Source: Diplolepis rosae (lineage: Eukaryota > Arthropoda > Insecta > Hymenoptera > Diplolepididae). Taken from it: a DNA stretch of 64,000 bases. Where the stretch lies: assembly GCA_030998225.1 (NCBI GenBank), contig JAPYXD010000727.1, forward strand, positions 6,262,001 through 6,326,000, written 5' to 3'. Shown here piece by piece: positions 22,093-33,151 of the stretch (within the stretch, counting starts at the first letter, position 1; each line of letters opens with the position of its first letter). The notes beneath the pieces are model-generated. The model did no database searches and was not told the origin of the DNA. It saw only the letters and a program-made list of their open reading frames with translations. Made by a program: the position numbers and the translations under genes.

Positions 22093-25000
22093 GTAAGAAA
22101 CTCATTTGAATTTTTCAACTCGATTTTCACAAAATCTAATTATTTTAAATTAAATGTTTTATCTGCTATTATTATTATTACTCATATTCTGGACTTGCAT
22201 TGATCCTTAATTAATAATTAGGGGTCCAACGTTAATAAAAACTCAAAGTTTTACATAATCAAAGGTTTCGGCTCAAACCAAAGAAAACTTTATGTATAAT
22301 ATTATATGAAAAGAATTTTTTTCATTTCTGATTATTTTGGCATAGGGTCAGATTATTTTTATTTTCTTCGATTAAAATTATCACTATTAGATATAAAAAT
22401 ACGCAAAAAAAGAAAGCAAGGCAAACGTTTCGGCCACATATGGGGGCCCTCTTCAGTGCCAAGAAATCAAAGATTAATTCAAAAATTTTTGTAAAACGTA
22501 GATAATTAAAATAAGAATTATCATAAAATTGAAAAACTTATCTCATAGCTTGCAATTCAAAATGAAGTAGTCCAGTATGCAGCATCACAAATTGAAAAAA
22601 TGTTTAGAGTTCACTGTGAATAAAAAACCGGATAACCAATAAACCGGAAAACATAAAAAAAAATTTTCACACGAACCGACCACAATTTGAATAAAAATTT
22701 TTTTTTTTATTAAAGAACGATTCCGAATTGGTAATCAGGGGCAGAACGCGAACAACGTTTACATTTTTAAAAACTATGCGTGAAGACTTTGTTACCGCCG
22801 GAGTCTCTTATAGAATGATCTGAACTGTTTTCAAAACCGTCTTGAGACATATGGCTTTGCTGAACGGAAATTTTTTTATATAAGCAATCCTGAGAGGTTA
22901 TTTTCCTCCTTGAAGAAGACTATTGTCCTATACCTAGTTAAGAAATTCGAAACGTTTATGTTGATTTTCACGAGTGGACGAAGGCGTGTATTTTTCAAGA
23001 AACGATTTTTTTTTTATATTTCAGCTTCACGGACAATTCATTTAATATTGAATTTGCAAGCAAGGCATTACAGAAAACTAATTTATTATAATATCTATAC
23101 ATGTAGTTTTACTCAATATTATTTGAGTATTTAAAGAATTTGAAAATCTTTCTGTGGAAAAAATGACGCTTTCGACTGCGCCACTAGGCGATATAAGGAG
23201 ATCTTCCTGTGGAGAAGGAGATGTCGGACGCCTGTGTAGCTCAGTGGTTAGAGCAGTCGACCGGCAATCGAAAGACCTGGGCTCGAATCCCAGCGCAGTC
23301 GAAAGCGTCATTTTTTCCACAGAAAGATTTTCAAATTCTTTAAATATTGAATTTATTTGCATTATTTGCGATATAAGAGTTTGAAATTGTCTACGAGGAC
23401 ACCTGTCGACAACGTATCCTATCTGATACGCGACTAGTGATCCTCCGATAATGTAGGCAGTGACAAAAATTTCAAACTCAACTAATTAATTTGAAATTAT
23501 TTGAGTATGTTAAGAAATAAATAAAAAAATTGAAGGTTTTTTATTACTGCATTCAGATTTATTCTGAGATGTTTGGAAAAATAAAACATTTATCTTTAAA
23601 AAATTAACAAAAATGCAATTTTAGTATTCGCGATATTCAGTATCACATTTTAAAAAGTATTATTGAATTTAATTTGTTCTGAAAATGGTCAGAACTATGA
23701 TATATTCAACCTTTATACTAAATGTGCCATTTAAAAATTTTGAAGTGACATGTTTGATAACATGTCTGCTATTATATTGACCCAAAATTCATAGAATTTT
23801 TTTCATTTCTCATTATTTTGGCATAGGATCAGACTATCTTTATTTTCTTCGATTGAAATTGTCACTATTTGATATAAAAATACTCAAAAAGAAAGCAAGG
23901 CAAACGTTTCTGCCACATATGGGGGCCCTCTTCAGTGCCAAGGAATCAAAGATTAATTCAAAAATTTTTGTAAAACGTAGATAATTAAAATAAGAATTAT
24001 CATAAAATTGAAAAACTTATCTCATAGCTTGCAATTCAAAATGAAGTAGTCCAGTATGCAGCATCACGAATTGAAAAAATGTTTAGAGTTCACTGTGAAT
24101 AAAAAACCGGATAACCAATAAACCGGAAAACATAGAAAAAATTTTTCACACGAACCGACCACAATTTGAAAAAAAATTTTTTTTTTTATTAAAGAACGAT
24201 TCCGAATTGGTAATCAGGGGATGAAAAAAATTCTATGAATTTTGGGTCAATATAATAGCAGACATGATATCAAACATGTCACTTCAATATTATATGAAAA
24301 CTTGGGTACATTTCGTGTACATTCTGAATAATCAGTCTCATTGTCTTTATCCACAATCGGGAAAATATTTAGTATGATACTAAACATTTTTAAAAAGTTT
24401 CTAATTCAATGTAAACAAATTTTCAATTTCTTTTTTAAGGGGGACTTCCATCTTGTGACTCGGTTTTGGGGCCAAAATTCAACATTTTTTTTCTAAAGAA
24501 TGGCATAAGATATCACAATGCTTTTTTTGAATTTTGTTCGTTTATTCCTCAAGATAAAAAATATATTTACTTGAGAAGTTCGAAAAAAAATTTTTGCGAT
24601 ATAGTCGTCCTCGAACGTGACCTTGTCGAAAAGTTCGAGCCAAAATGTGACCATCATTTTAGCATTCCAGGTCGACTGAAACAAAAAAGCGCAACACAGT
24701 TTTAATCAGTAGCGTTTTGGCTTTCATTCTGGATATACGTTTTTCAAAATTTTGAAATGAAGCGAAATGGCACCTATTTGTAAAAAAATGACATGTTCAA
24801 TGAATATTCAGTCTAAAAATCAGCTTGATTTACCAAATACTTTTCTTGTAATCGTGGTCAAAGTTTCGAAAAAAATAGTTTTGAGAAAAACGCGTTTAAA
24901 GTTGAAGTTTAAAGCCTAGTCATCTTTAAAATTTTGCAACTCTGGAAGCAGCATTTTTTTCATAAAATCTGTTTGGGAATCCATTTTCAATAGTTCATAG

Positions 25001-28000
25001 ATTCGAAAAATGCAAAAAAAAAATTCGATTTTTTGGAACGCACAAGGTGGAAGTCCCCCTTAAAGTATTTTAGTCGGAAGCAATTCCAAGATTTTATCAA
25101 TGCATTAAAAAAAGAAGTAAATAATAAAATTCTTCATTAAAGAAGCCCTTAGTTAGCGGCATTCGATTGCCGCGCTTTGCGCTCGGTCTTATATTCTTCG
25201 CATACATATATGTATGTTTCTTGTCATTTGATACTGAAGCTCAAATCAATTTTATAATAATGTAAATGTGAATTACATTTTCTCAAAGCTACTAAATTTA
25301 TTTTTTATTTCAAATGAAAAAGGAAATTCAATTTGCTTAAGTCTCTATCAGCCTTAGGGAACACATTCTTATCATGACACTCGCGCTTCGCGCTTGATTT
25401 TCTGTAAACAATTCTGTAACTTTCTAATAATTTGCATGATTTAACAAAATCTATTTTCTTCCAAATATCTAAAATAAGAGAAAAATTCATAGACTGTTTT
25501 TAAACAAACCATTTTTTTAACGCTTATTTTGTATCTCAGATATTTTGGTTAAAAAACGGAATTTTTTATTTTAAATCAAATTAGGTGTTTGAGTTCGCAA
25601 TTTTTGATTCTTTAAATTTTTAATCAAAACATTAAATAAACATCTTGTCAAAAAATGTCCTACTGAGAATTTGTAGACCTCATTTAGGCAAATCATTTTT
25701 CATCTTAAACTTTTTTCCGTGTGTAATATATTTTGTTTAATTAATGGAATTTTTAAATTTTAATCGTATTTTTTGAAATTGAAAAAATATATATACGTTT
25801 TATCAGAAACAATTTCAGACAATTTTGTATCATAATTTTTTACATTCTCATCATGGATGAGAAGGTACTGGTTTTATGTGAAAAATGACTTTCGAAATTT
25901 TCATCGAATCTTTACGTTTTGAGACCCCCTGAGTCAGAAAAAATGGTTTTTACGAAAGTGTCTGTCTGTCTGTCTGTCTGTAGGTCGTGTGCGACATAAC
26001 TCTCGATAGAATTATCAGATTGAATTGAGCTTTGATACACTTTATCGGAGCCGAAAAAGTAAGGACAAGTTCGTTAACCAGCCACATCCAATCAAAATTG
26101 AGGGATTGAGCACTACTTTTGTGTTTTTGAAAATAATTTTTTGAAAAAATAAAAAATTTCAATACTGGTTTTTGATAGTGCTCATAAATCTCTACAAATT
26201 ATCCTTATAACATTTTTTGATTAAATCAAAATTAGAAATGTTACAGCATATTCAAATTCGAAAAACGTCAATATCAAAATTCCATTTTCCAGTTAAATTA
26301 TACGAGATACGAAAAAACGTTATAATACAATATTATTGAATACATAAAGACCTACAAATTTGAATGGTAACATTTTTTCATAAGATGCATATTTTTCTTT
26401 TTAATTAAAAAAAAAACTATTGAAAATCCAAAATTCAATTTTTTAACAATAATATTGGAAATACCAAAAAAACGTAAGAATACAAAGTTGTTCGTTTCAA
26501 AAAGATCTAAAAATTTTGTCTGACACAGTTTCTGATAAAAGATATATTTTTCGTTTCAATTCCAAAAAATACGATAAAAATGAAAAAATTCCATTTTATA
26601 GACAAAATATGTGAGATACAAAAAAAACATTTAGATGGAAAATTGTTTGCCTAAATGAGGTCTACAAATTATGATAAAGAAATTTCGGGACAGGATGTAT
26701 ATTTTATGTTTTGATTTTTAATATTAAAAAAATTCGATTTTTTTCACCAAAATATGTGAGATACGAAATAAGCGTTGTTCTGCAAAATCGTTTCCTCAAA
26801 TAAAGCTACGATTGTTTTTCCTTTTTAGATATGTGGAAGAAAGTAAATTCTTTTAATCATGTAATTTATTAAAAAGTTATACTGAAATGTATACAGAAAA
26901 TCGAGCGCGAAGCGCGAGTGTCACGATGAGAATGTGTTCCTTAAGGCCGATAGAGCCTTAAGTAAATTGAATTTCCTGTTTCACTTAAATTCAGTGACTT
27001 TGAGAAAATGTGTAATTCACATCATCTGTAATATTATTATAAAATTGGTTTGAGCTTCAGTATCAAAATATAAGAAATAAACTTAAATGTATGCGAAGAG
27101 CACAAGACCGAGCGCGAAGCGCGATGATCGAATCGCGCGCTCTAGGCGCGCTCAAACTTGCGCGCGAAGCGCGCGATGAGAATGTGCCCGCGAAGCGGGC
27201 AGATTTTTTTTTGTATTTCGTATAATTTAACTGAAAGATAAAATTAAGATATCGACTTTTTTCAAGTTTTAACATATTGTAACTTGCCTAATTTTAGTTT
27301 AATCGAAAAATGTTATTAGGATAATTAGTAGAAATTTATGAGATCTATCAGAAACCAGTATTGGAATTTTGGATTTTTCTTTGGATCAAAGGCAAATTTT
27401 TTTATTTAACAAAACTTTCTTTAATTCAATGAAATTTATTCTTTGACCGTATATCACAGAAATGTTTCTTTGATTAAAAGAAACTCTTTTCTCGGTGCAT
27501 AAATACGTTTAAGTTTATTTCTTAAAATTTAATACTGAAGCTCAAGCCAATTTAATGATATTAAAGATGATGTAAATTAGTCATTTTCTCAAATTCACAA
27601 AGTTTCTTTTTCAGTTTAAGTCAAACAGGAAATTCAATTTACTTAAGGCTCTATCGGCCTTAAGGAACACATTCTCATCGTGACACTCGCGCTTCGCGCT
27701 CGATTTTCTGTATACATTTCAGTATAACTTTTTAATAAATTACATGATTATTGATAAATTTATTTTCTTCCAAATATCTCAAAAAGGAAAAACAATCGTA
27801 GATCGAATCGAATTTTTTCAATATTAAAAATCAAAAAATTAAAATATACATCCTGTCGAGAAATTTCTCGATAAGAATATGTAGACCTTATTTAACCAAA
27901 CAATTTTTCATCTAAAAGTTTTTTTTGTATCTCACATATTTTGTCTAAAAAATGTAATTTTTGAATTTTAATCGTATTTTTTGGAATTGAAACGAAAAAT

Positions 28001-31000
28001 ATATCTTTTATCAGAAACTGTGTGAGACAAAATTTGTAGATATTTTTGAAACGAACAACTTTGTATTCTTACGTTTTTTTCGTATTTCACATATTATTGT
28101 TAAAAAATTGAATTTTGGATTTTCAATGGTTTTTTTTTAATTTAATAAGAAAAATATGCATCTTATGAAAAAATGTTACAATTCAAATTTGTAGGTCTTT
28201 ATGTAAAAAATAATATTGTATCATAACGTTTTTTCGTATCTCGTATAATTTAACGTGAAAATGGAATTTTGATATTGACTTTTTTCGAATTTGAATATGC
28301 TGTAACATTTCTAATTTTGATTTAATCAAAAAATGTTATTAGGATAATTTGTAGAGATTTATGAGCACTATCAAAAACCAGTATTGAAATTTTTGATTTT
28401 TTCAAAAAATTATTTTCAAAAACACAAAAGTAGTGCTCAATCCCTCAATTTTAATTGGATGTGGCTGGTTAACGTACTTGTCCTTACTTTTTCGGCTCCG
28501 ATAAAGTGTACCAAAGCTCAATTCAATCTGATAATTCTGTCGAGAGTTATGCCGCACACGACGAACCCTTTTTTCTGACTCAGGGGGTCTCAAAACGTAA
28601 AGATTTGATGAAAATTTCGAAAGTCATTTTTCACATAAAACCAATACCTTCTCATCCATGATGAGAATGTAAAAAGACGTAAATAATAAAATTCTCCATC
28701 AAAGAAGCCCTTAGTTAGCGGAATTGTTTTATGTATTTTTTAGATCCAAAATAAATGACTGATGAAGGCTCCGACCAGAGCCGAAAGTTTGATTATGTAA
28801 AACTTTGACTTCGTATTAACCTTGGACCCTGAAGCCAACTATTAACACCAACATATATATCTTCAATTATTATTACTATTAATAGAAATTCTTTACAGGT
28901 ACATTTGTTCAGCTAACCATTAGTACTGACCAGAATTTCATAAATGGAGAACTTTCTGTGCTAGAAAGTCAATCCACAATTGGATTGAAAACCTACTTAT
29001 GGGGAAAATCCTTAAAAGAAGTGGATCAAACTATAAAGAATTTTATAAAAACTTTAGCCAATCCTATAAGTATACCTTTAGCCCAAGCTTTAGAAAAAAT
29101 CTCACTCGAAGGAGAACATTCAAAAGAAGCAGTCAGCATCGTTACGAAAATTATAATCGAAAAACTGAACTCGTTCCAAAAAGAGTTAGGACTCACGAAA
29201 CATGATAATTTTTATAAATCTGAAGTACTATTTGCTGGAAAAAATCACACTTGGATAGAAGATATTATTCAGAATATATTAATAATATTACAAGAAGTTT
29301 TTAATGTTGGAAACGCAGTTTGCGAAGAAGGTTTTGGATTCATATCAGGAAGTAAGGCATCTTACACATCATTTGTGGAGAAACTGCTACCAAGCAAGAA
29401 ATTTACAAACTCACGATTCAACATTATTACATTAGCAGATGAGTTTCTAATTTATGTTGATTGCATACCTCACAGATCAATTAAAGATATTATGAAAGCT
29501 ATTGAATATGGATCGATTCATTCTACAGATGAGGTTTTTTATTTTCTCAAAGGGAACATTCAAAAACCTCATTCATGTTCAAGTCATAATATTACGCAGT
29601 GTATTTGTTTCGCTCTTGAAAACATTATTCCAGGTGGTAAAGAAAACTGCATTACAAACTGGGAAAATCTGCAAACATGTTTTTTGTCTCGAACTTCAGA
29701 CAAAGGCGGAAATTTGAAGTCGTCTTTGAAAAATCATGAATTTTTAAAAACCTTTAACATTTTTTTACCCAGTTGGGTACAAAAGATATTAAATTTGGAC
29801 CGTAGTTGTAAAATGAAAAATAATCATGAATTCGAATGTCGTTTTAAAGGAAAGCGTCCTGAACACACAAAAGAACAAATACGATTTATTATCGAATTTG
29901 TTACTGGTAAACCTGTGACATATGTATCTGCTCTATCAAAAGTTATCGATAAATTTTCAAATTCGATCTTGAAAAACAAATGGGCAAGAACTCTGATTAA
30001 AGATTGCGCAGAATTTATAACAATTTACAAAGAAGGAAAGAGAAGAAAGGCAGCTCTTCATAAAAAATCAATAGGGAATCCTAAAGAATTGATGGAATTC
30101 AAGAAAATCTCGAGAACACTAGATGAATTTAAAAAGGGAGTTGTTGAAGATTTATTGACTCTTATTGCCGAGTCCAGTAAGTTTTCTATTCGCGTAGAGA
30201 AATCATTTTCAAAAGTAACACCAAAAGCTTTTGGATGGGAAATTCCTACGTCGGTGTTGGCGTCCTTAGTTGTGTGGTTTTATTCACTCTTCAATACTAA
30301 AATGTCAAAAAATTCAAATTTTAATAATATGGATCAAGATGTGATCATTTACGAGAACAATTTCAAGGGTATTATTGCAATCGAGGAAGGTTAGATGTTA
30401 TCTTATAATTTATACTGAGTGATAACACAGGTCTACAAAGTATGAGGTTGTGATTGTTATAGAAATACCGTTTCCGAAGTAATTTTTCGCGTAGCAACCG
30501 AATTCGGGCTCAGAATTGCTTTATCACATCAGGTTTTCGAGTAATCCTAACCTAAAAGTGCGAAAAACACGATTTTTCGCTATATTTGAGCATCGATAAC
30601 TTCGCGAATTTTTATTATTTTTTAAATATGAGAAAACCATAAAAAAGCCACTTTTCAGTTTTCCATTTCACTATTTACATGTATTATTTTCATTTTTCTA
30701 ACCGGAGATATCGCTGATTGAAAAAAAAAATTACAGGTTTCGTAATGACCGATATATGGCGGGAAAAAATGATAGGACGTGAAATTTGTTTTGTCAATTG
30801 GCGATATCTCCAGTTAGGAAAATTAAAATAATATATGTAAATAGTGAAATGAGAAGCTGAAAAGTGGCTCTTTTTGATGGTTTCCTCATATTTAAAAAAT
30901 AATAAAAATGTGCGAAGTTATCGATGCTCAAATATAGCGAAAAACCGTGTTTTTCGCACTTTTAGGTTAGGATTACTCGTAAACCTGACGCGTGGAGCAA

Positions 31001-31731
31001 TTCTGAGCCAGGATTCGGTTTCTACGCCAAAAATTACTTCGGAAATGTACCTCAGCTTCTCCATAACGAAACCATGTAGACCTGTGTAATTGATTCATTT
31101 TACTAAGTCTATTTTTTAATCAACACTCTATTATTCATACTCAAAATTGAAATTTACCGTAAGTAGGTAAAAATAAATACAATTTTTTTCTAATTTAGGT
31201 TTCCCAGATTTGAAAAAACACATCTCGAAAGAGGATGCATTTGATAATTTGCTGAGAACGATGAATCAACTCAGCAGTGAAAATAGGAGTCTAAATAAAA
31301 AATCATTTTTTACGAATGGACTTAATAACGTCTTGTTATTACTGATGTTCCTTGAGACTCTTTCTGCTGTTACACTGCTAATGACGATGAACATTAATAC
31401 CTATCCAGGTGGACAGGTAGAACTAGGAGGACACGGAGGACAGATTTTAGGGCCAGGAGAACATGATGATCAGGAAAATATTTTTGAAGGTAGACTCAAC
31501 GAAAATGTTTATGGTGGAAGACATACAAGATCTCTTGATCTACTTCCTGATACAGTATTTGTTTCTGATCTTCCTGACATAGATATACTTCCCTTAAATA
31601 AATCAACTCGTTATACGAATGAGTATAACATCGTATCGTTAACAAATTCTGAAAAATTTGATAATTTCAAATATAGGAAATTTAATGATCGAGTGTTAAA
31701 AGATAGAACACCAATTTTAAACACTCTATGA
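22056..31731 (+). CDS. Secreted 686-aa protein of unknown family (three exons)
   Basis: Model: exons 22056-22092, 28899-30389 and 31199-31731. All junctions are phase 1 (G|GT gives Gly) and the coding length is 2061 nt. The protein opens MYNAKFFTFMVFGTFVQ, a typical signal peptide, with mature sequence from about residue 22 (TDQNF). Residues 33-450 are mostly charged, helix-forming sequence with a cysteine-bearing stretch (SCSSHNITQCICF, then EENC-like and QTCF motifs at about 238-275). A hydrophobic segment (PTSVLASLVVWFYSLF, about 461-476) and a stronger one (VLLLLMFLETLSAVTLLMTM, 554-573) follow, then a Gly-rich linker (577-600) and a polar tail. I recognise no domain family. Exons 2 and 3 have no stops and good splice sites; exon 1 is inferred from phase, signal peptide and the TATA box. 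A lineage-specific secreted or membrane-anchored product is likely. Confidence 0.72.
22318..22737 (-). mobile_element. Penelope-like repeat, copy 1
   Basis: A 420-bp block ending GAATTGGTAATCAGGGG recurs in the same orientation at 23800-24221 with few differences. On the minus strand it carries CTGAAGA-GGGCC...GGCC-GAAAC, a decayed hammerhead core at 22456-22427. Penelope-like elements are known to carry such motifs in their terminal repeats. No reverse transcriptase is seen nearby, so the assignment is by motif only. Confidence 0.5.
22427..22456 (-). ncRNA. Decayed hammerhead-like core in Penelope-like repeat 1
   Basis: CTGAAGA replaces CTGATGA; stem II pairs GGCC with GGCC; GAAAC is intact. 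The A in the first block should abolish normal catalysis. A sister copy at 23935-23906 has also lost a base pair in stem II. Confidence 0.4.
23131..23343. repeat. Perfect 50-bp inverted repeat around a tRNA-like sequence
   Basis: Bases 23131-23180 are the exact reverse complement of 23294-23343. The right arm starts at the 3' acceptor strand of the tRNA-like sequence (CGCAGTC). The spacer between the arms is 113 bp and holds the rest of the tRNA-like body. Confidence 0.92.
23230..23300 (+). tRNA. tRNA-like sequence, probably pseudo or SINE-derived
   Basis: The cloverleaf can be drawn: acceptor GCCTGTG/CGCAGTC (one mismatch, one wobble), D arm GCTC/GAGC, anticodon arm with a 4-bp stem and loop CCGGCAA, and T arm CTGGG/CCCAG with loop CTCGAAT. 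Boxes A and B are recognisable. The anticodon would be GGC (Ala), but base 33 is C instead of U and eukaryotic Ala tRNAs use AGC for this box. A functional tRNA is therefore unlikely. Confidence 0.5.
23741..24287. repeat. G, palindromic element with Penelope-like repeat 2 in its centre
   Basis: The left arm TTGAAGTGACATGTTTGATA through AGAATTTTTTTCAT (23741-23806) is mirrored at 24222-24287. The block between them is the second copy of the repeat at 22318, so the retroelement fragment landed at the symmetry centre of G or was captured there. Confidence 0.75.
24439..25059. mobile_element. C, TTAA-type element
   Basis: Ends GGGGGACTTCCATCTTGTG and CACAAGGTGGAAGTCCCCC are inverted and flanked by TTAA on both sides. 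The ORFs at 24466-24705 (+) and 24493-24684 (-) overlap each other and have no family resemblance. Confidence 0.85.
25104..25842. repeat. GCGAAGCGC-type repeat, left flank of the giant inverted repeat
   Basis: AGCCCTTAGTTAGCGG at 25146 recurs in direct orientation at 28706. The stretch also contains GACACTCGCGCTTCGCGC and the TTAAG..CTATC.GCCTTA block found at 26930, 27650 and 61175. The family is of unknown class. Confidence 0.6.
25843..28668. repeat. Giant inverted repeat (arms about 1.15-1.2 kb) in intron 1 of the secreted-protein gene
   Basis: The left arm starts CATCATGGATGAGAAGGTA and is mirrored, with moderate divergence, by the right arm ending CCTTCTCATCCATGATG. Both arms contain TGAGACCCCCTGAGTCAGAA, the TCGGAGCCGAAAAAGTAAGG block and several ~155-bp units around TTTTCGTATCTC. 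The loop (about 27080-27520) holds GCGCGCGAAGCGCGCG and an N-type fragment. A (TGTC)n run is at 25959-25981. The ORFs on both strands are arm sequence. Confidence 0.85.
28759..28787 (+). ncRNA. Hammerhead-ribozyme-like core 3 (best match)
   Basis: The + strand reads CTGATGA, A, GGCTC, loop CGACCA, GAGCC, GAAA, G. Stem II is a perfect 5-bp helix and both invariant blocks are present. A GTTT...AAAC pairing downstream could serve as another helix, and the sequence runs on to GGACCCTGAAGCCAA (28832-28846) as at 10615. It lies 110 bp before exon 2, in the intron. Cleavage has not been shown. Confidence 0.58.
28899..30389 (+). CDS. Exon 2 of the secreted-protein gene (497 codons)
   Basis: It opens after TTCTTTACAG and is in frame from its first base, well before the first ATG-like start, so it is an internal exon. 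It ends GAGGAAG|GTTAGA; reading through instead gives Gly then a stop. At 1491 nt it is by far the longest open frame in the window. Codon use is AT-rich like its surroundings. Confidence 0.85.
30426..31086. mobile_element. Palindromic element filling intron 2
   Basis: Ends CACAGGTCTACAAAGTATG and CATGTAGACCTGTG are inverted and followed by TAA on each side. The arms are about 290 bp and share TTTAGGTTAGGATTACTCG-type sequence. It makes up 661 of the 809 bp of the intron between 30389 and 31199. Confidence 0.85.
31199..31731 (+). CDS. Exon 3 of the secreted-protein gene (C-terminus)
   Basis: It follows TTTCTAATTTAG, starts with GT to complete a Gly codon and ends at TGA 31729-31731. It encodes the strongest hydrophobic segment and a Gly/Gln/Glu linker (GGQVELGGHGGQILGPGEHD). 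An RHTRS basic stretch after the linker could be a processing site. Confidence 0.78.
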
Positions 31732-31755
31732 AATGTATAACATTGGCTTGTGATA

Positions 31756-31975
31756 CTCTCTAAATCTGAATCAGTCAAATTTTCACTGATTGAATCAGTG
31801 ATTTGCCTTTTCACTGATTCATCAGTGAAAAAATATTTTTCACTGTTAAATCAGTTAATTTTCACTGAAATAATCAGTAAAATTTGACTGATTTACAGTA
31901 ACTTCTTTTTAGCTATTTAAATCAGTCAAATTTCACTGATAATTAGTAGATTTTGACTGATTAAAATTTAGAGAG
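31756..31975. mobile_element. M3 MITE in the 3' untranslated region
   Basis: Ends CTCTCTAAATCTGAATCAG and CTGATTAAAATTTAGAGAG are bordered by TA. It begins 24 bp after the stop codon of the secreted-protein gene and before its poly(A) signal, so it should be part of the mature transcript. Confidence 0.87.
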
Positions 31976-32115
31976 TAGTTATTTAATCCTAGATTATGAT
32001 ACATTACTGTGAGTTACGTTATTTGAATCATAAGATCGTGAATTTTATGACACTGTTGTAATCTGGGGTTAATAAGCTTGTAGTCTCTACAAAACAATAG
32101 ATATTTTGTAAATGA

Positions 32116-32121
32116 AATAAA
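32116..32121 (+). terminator. Poly(A) signal of the secreted-protein gene
   Basis: AATAAA lies 385 bp after the stop codon. It is the first canonical signal downstream of exon 3. Confidence 0.55.
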
Positions 32122-33151
32122 TAGAATGAAAAATTACTTTGCATAATTATTATTTCATTCGAGTTATATTTATTTTTCATTATATCTGTTAATTAACTTT
32201 GATCCGAGGGGCTGTTCACTCTCATCTGAATGATTTTTAAGTTACTCGAATCTATTGTATTACAAGTTACGCAATTCTTCCCAAGAATCTTTAAAAATAA
32301 AAAAAATATGTGAGGGTCTATAAATCTCGTCGAATCCGATTGGAGTAATAGTCCAAGCAACATTTTAGCGAAAAACCAAGATTGACGTTCTGTTGTGCTT
32401 GATTTATATTTGTAAAAGCCGTTTTCAAAATAAAAATCAGACCACCTCTGCGGCAAGCAAACATTTTACAATTAATTGAATTTGAAGAGCATAAAGTCTG
32501 CAATTTTCCACCAAACCTCAACCTAAAAAGTTAAAAATTACCTGAGATATTAATTTGTTTAACAAAAGCTAAATTTCCCGGTTTTTCCGAATTTTGTTTG
32601 CAATTCAATTGTCTACAACTTTTCAATGGATGTCATAAAGATTGGATAGTTACCTTTAATGTTATAAACAAAAAACTAAAAAAAGTGCGTTTTTTTTGGT
32701 CTTAAATGTTATAATAATCTTATATGTCATAATAAGAGGTGTCATTTTTGACAGATGACAACTAAAAACTATGCGATTAATAAAAATGGAACTATACACG
32801 TTTCAAGAACACATTGAAATTGTTAAAATTCAGTACAAAAATGCATAAAAATGAACCTCAATCAGGGCCGTAGAATCCAAGTGGCGTAAAAAAATGGCCG
32901 CTCCCTTCTGTTCGCTCAAAATATTCTAACATAACCGCAAATTAAAGTAAATACTAGTAAATGCTGGTAAACATTTTTTATTAGAAAAATGTTTGGTTGT
33001 TTAAGAAAGGTGTATAACGAGAGTGTAATAGTACATTGTGCAACTAGGGAAAAAAAAATTTATTTTGCGAGTGTGAAGTTTGATGCCCGAGCAAAGCGAG
33101 GGTAACAACCACACGAGTAAAATAAATGTTTTTCCCGTGTTGCACACGATT
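32122..33151. other. Unique AT-rich sequence, nothing recognised
   Basis: The short ORFs at 32193-32456 and 32318-32521 (-) overlap and look random. From 33004 the sequence becomes a repeat-like block with GCCCGAGCAAAGCGAGGG at 33083. Confidence 0.4.

Noticed and set aside
23230..23300. Functional tRNA-Ala(GGC)
   Set aside because: C33 instead of U33, acceptor and anticodon mismatches and an anticodon not used in eukaryotes.
22318..24221. Direct 420-bp repeats as LTRs of a retrotransposon
   Set aside because: No TG...CA ends, primer-binding site, polypurine tract or gag/pol lie between them, and copy 2 has separate flanks within palindrome G.
28958..30394. A 478-aa gene with its own start at 28958
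   Set aside because: Codon 28958 is GTG and the frame is open back to a splice acceptor at 28898; the TAG at 30392 directly follows a donor. It is an internal exon.
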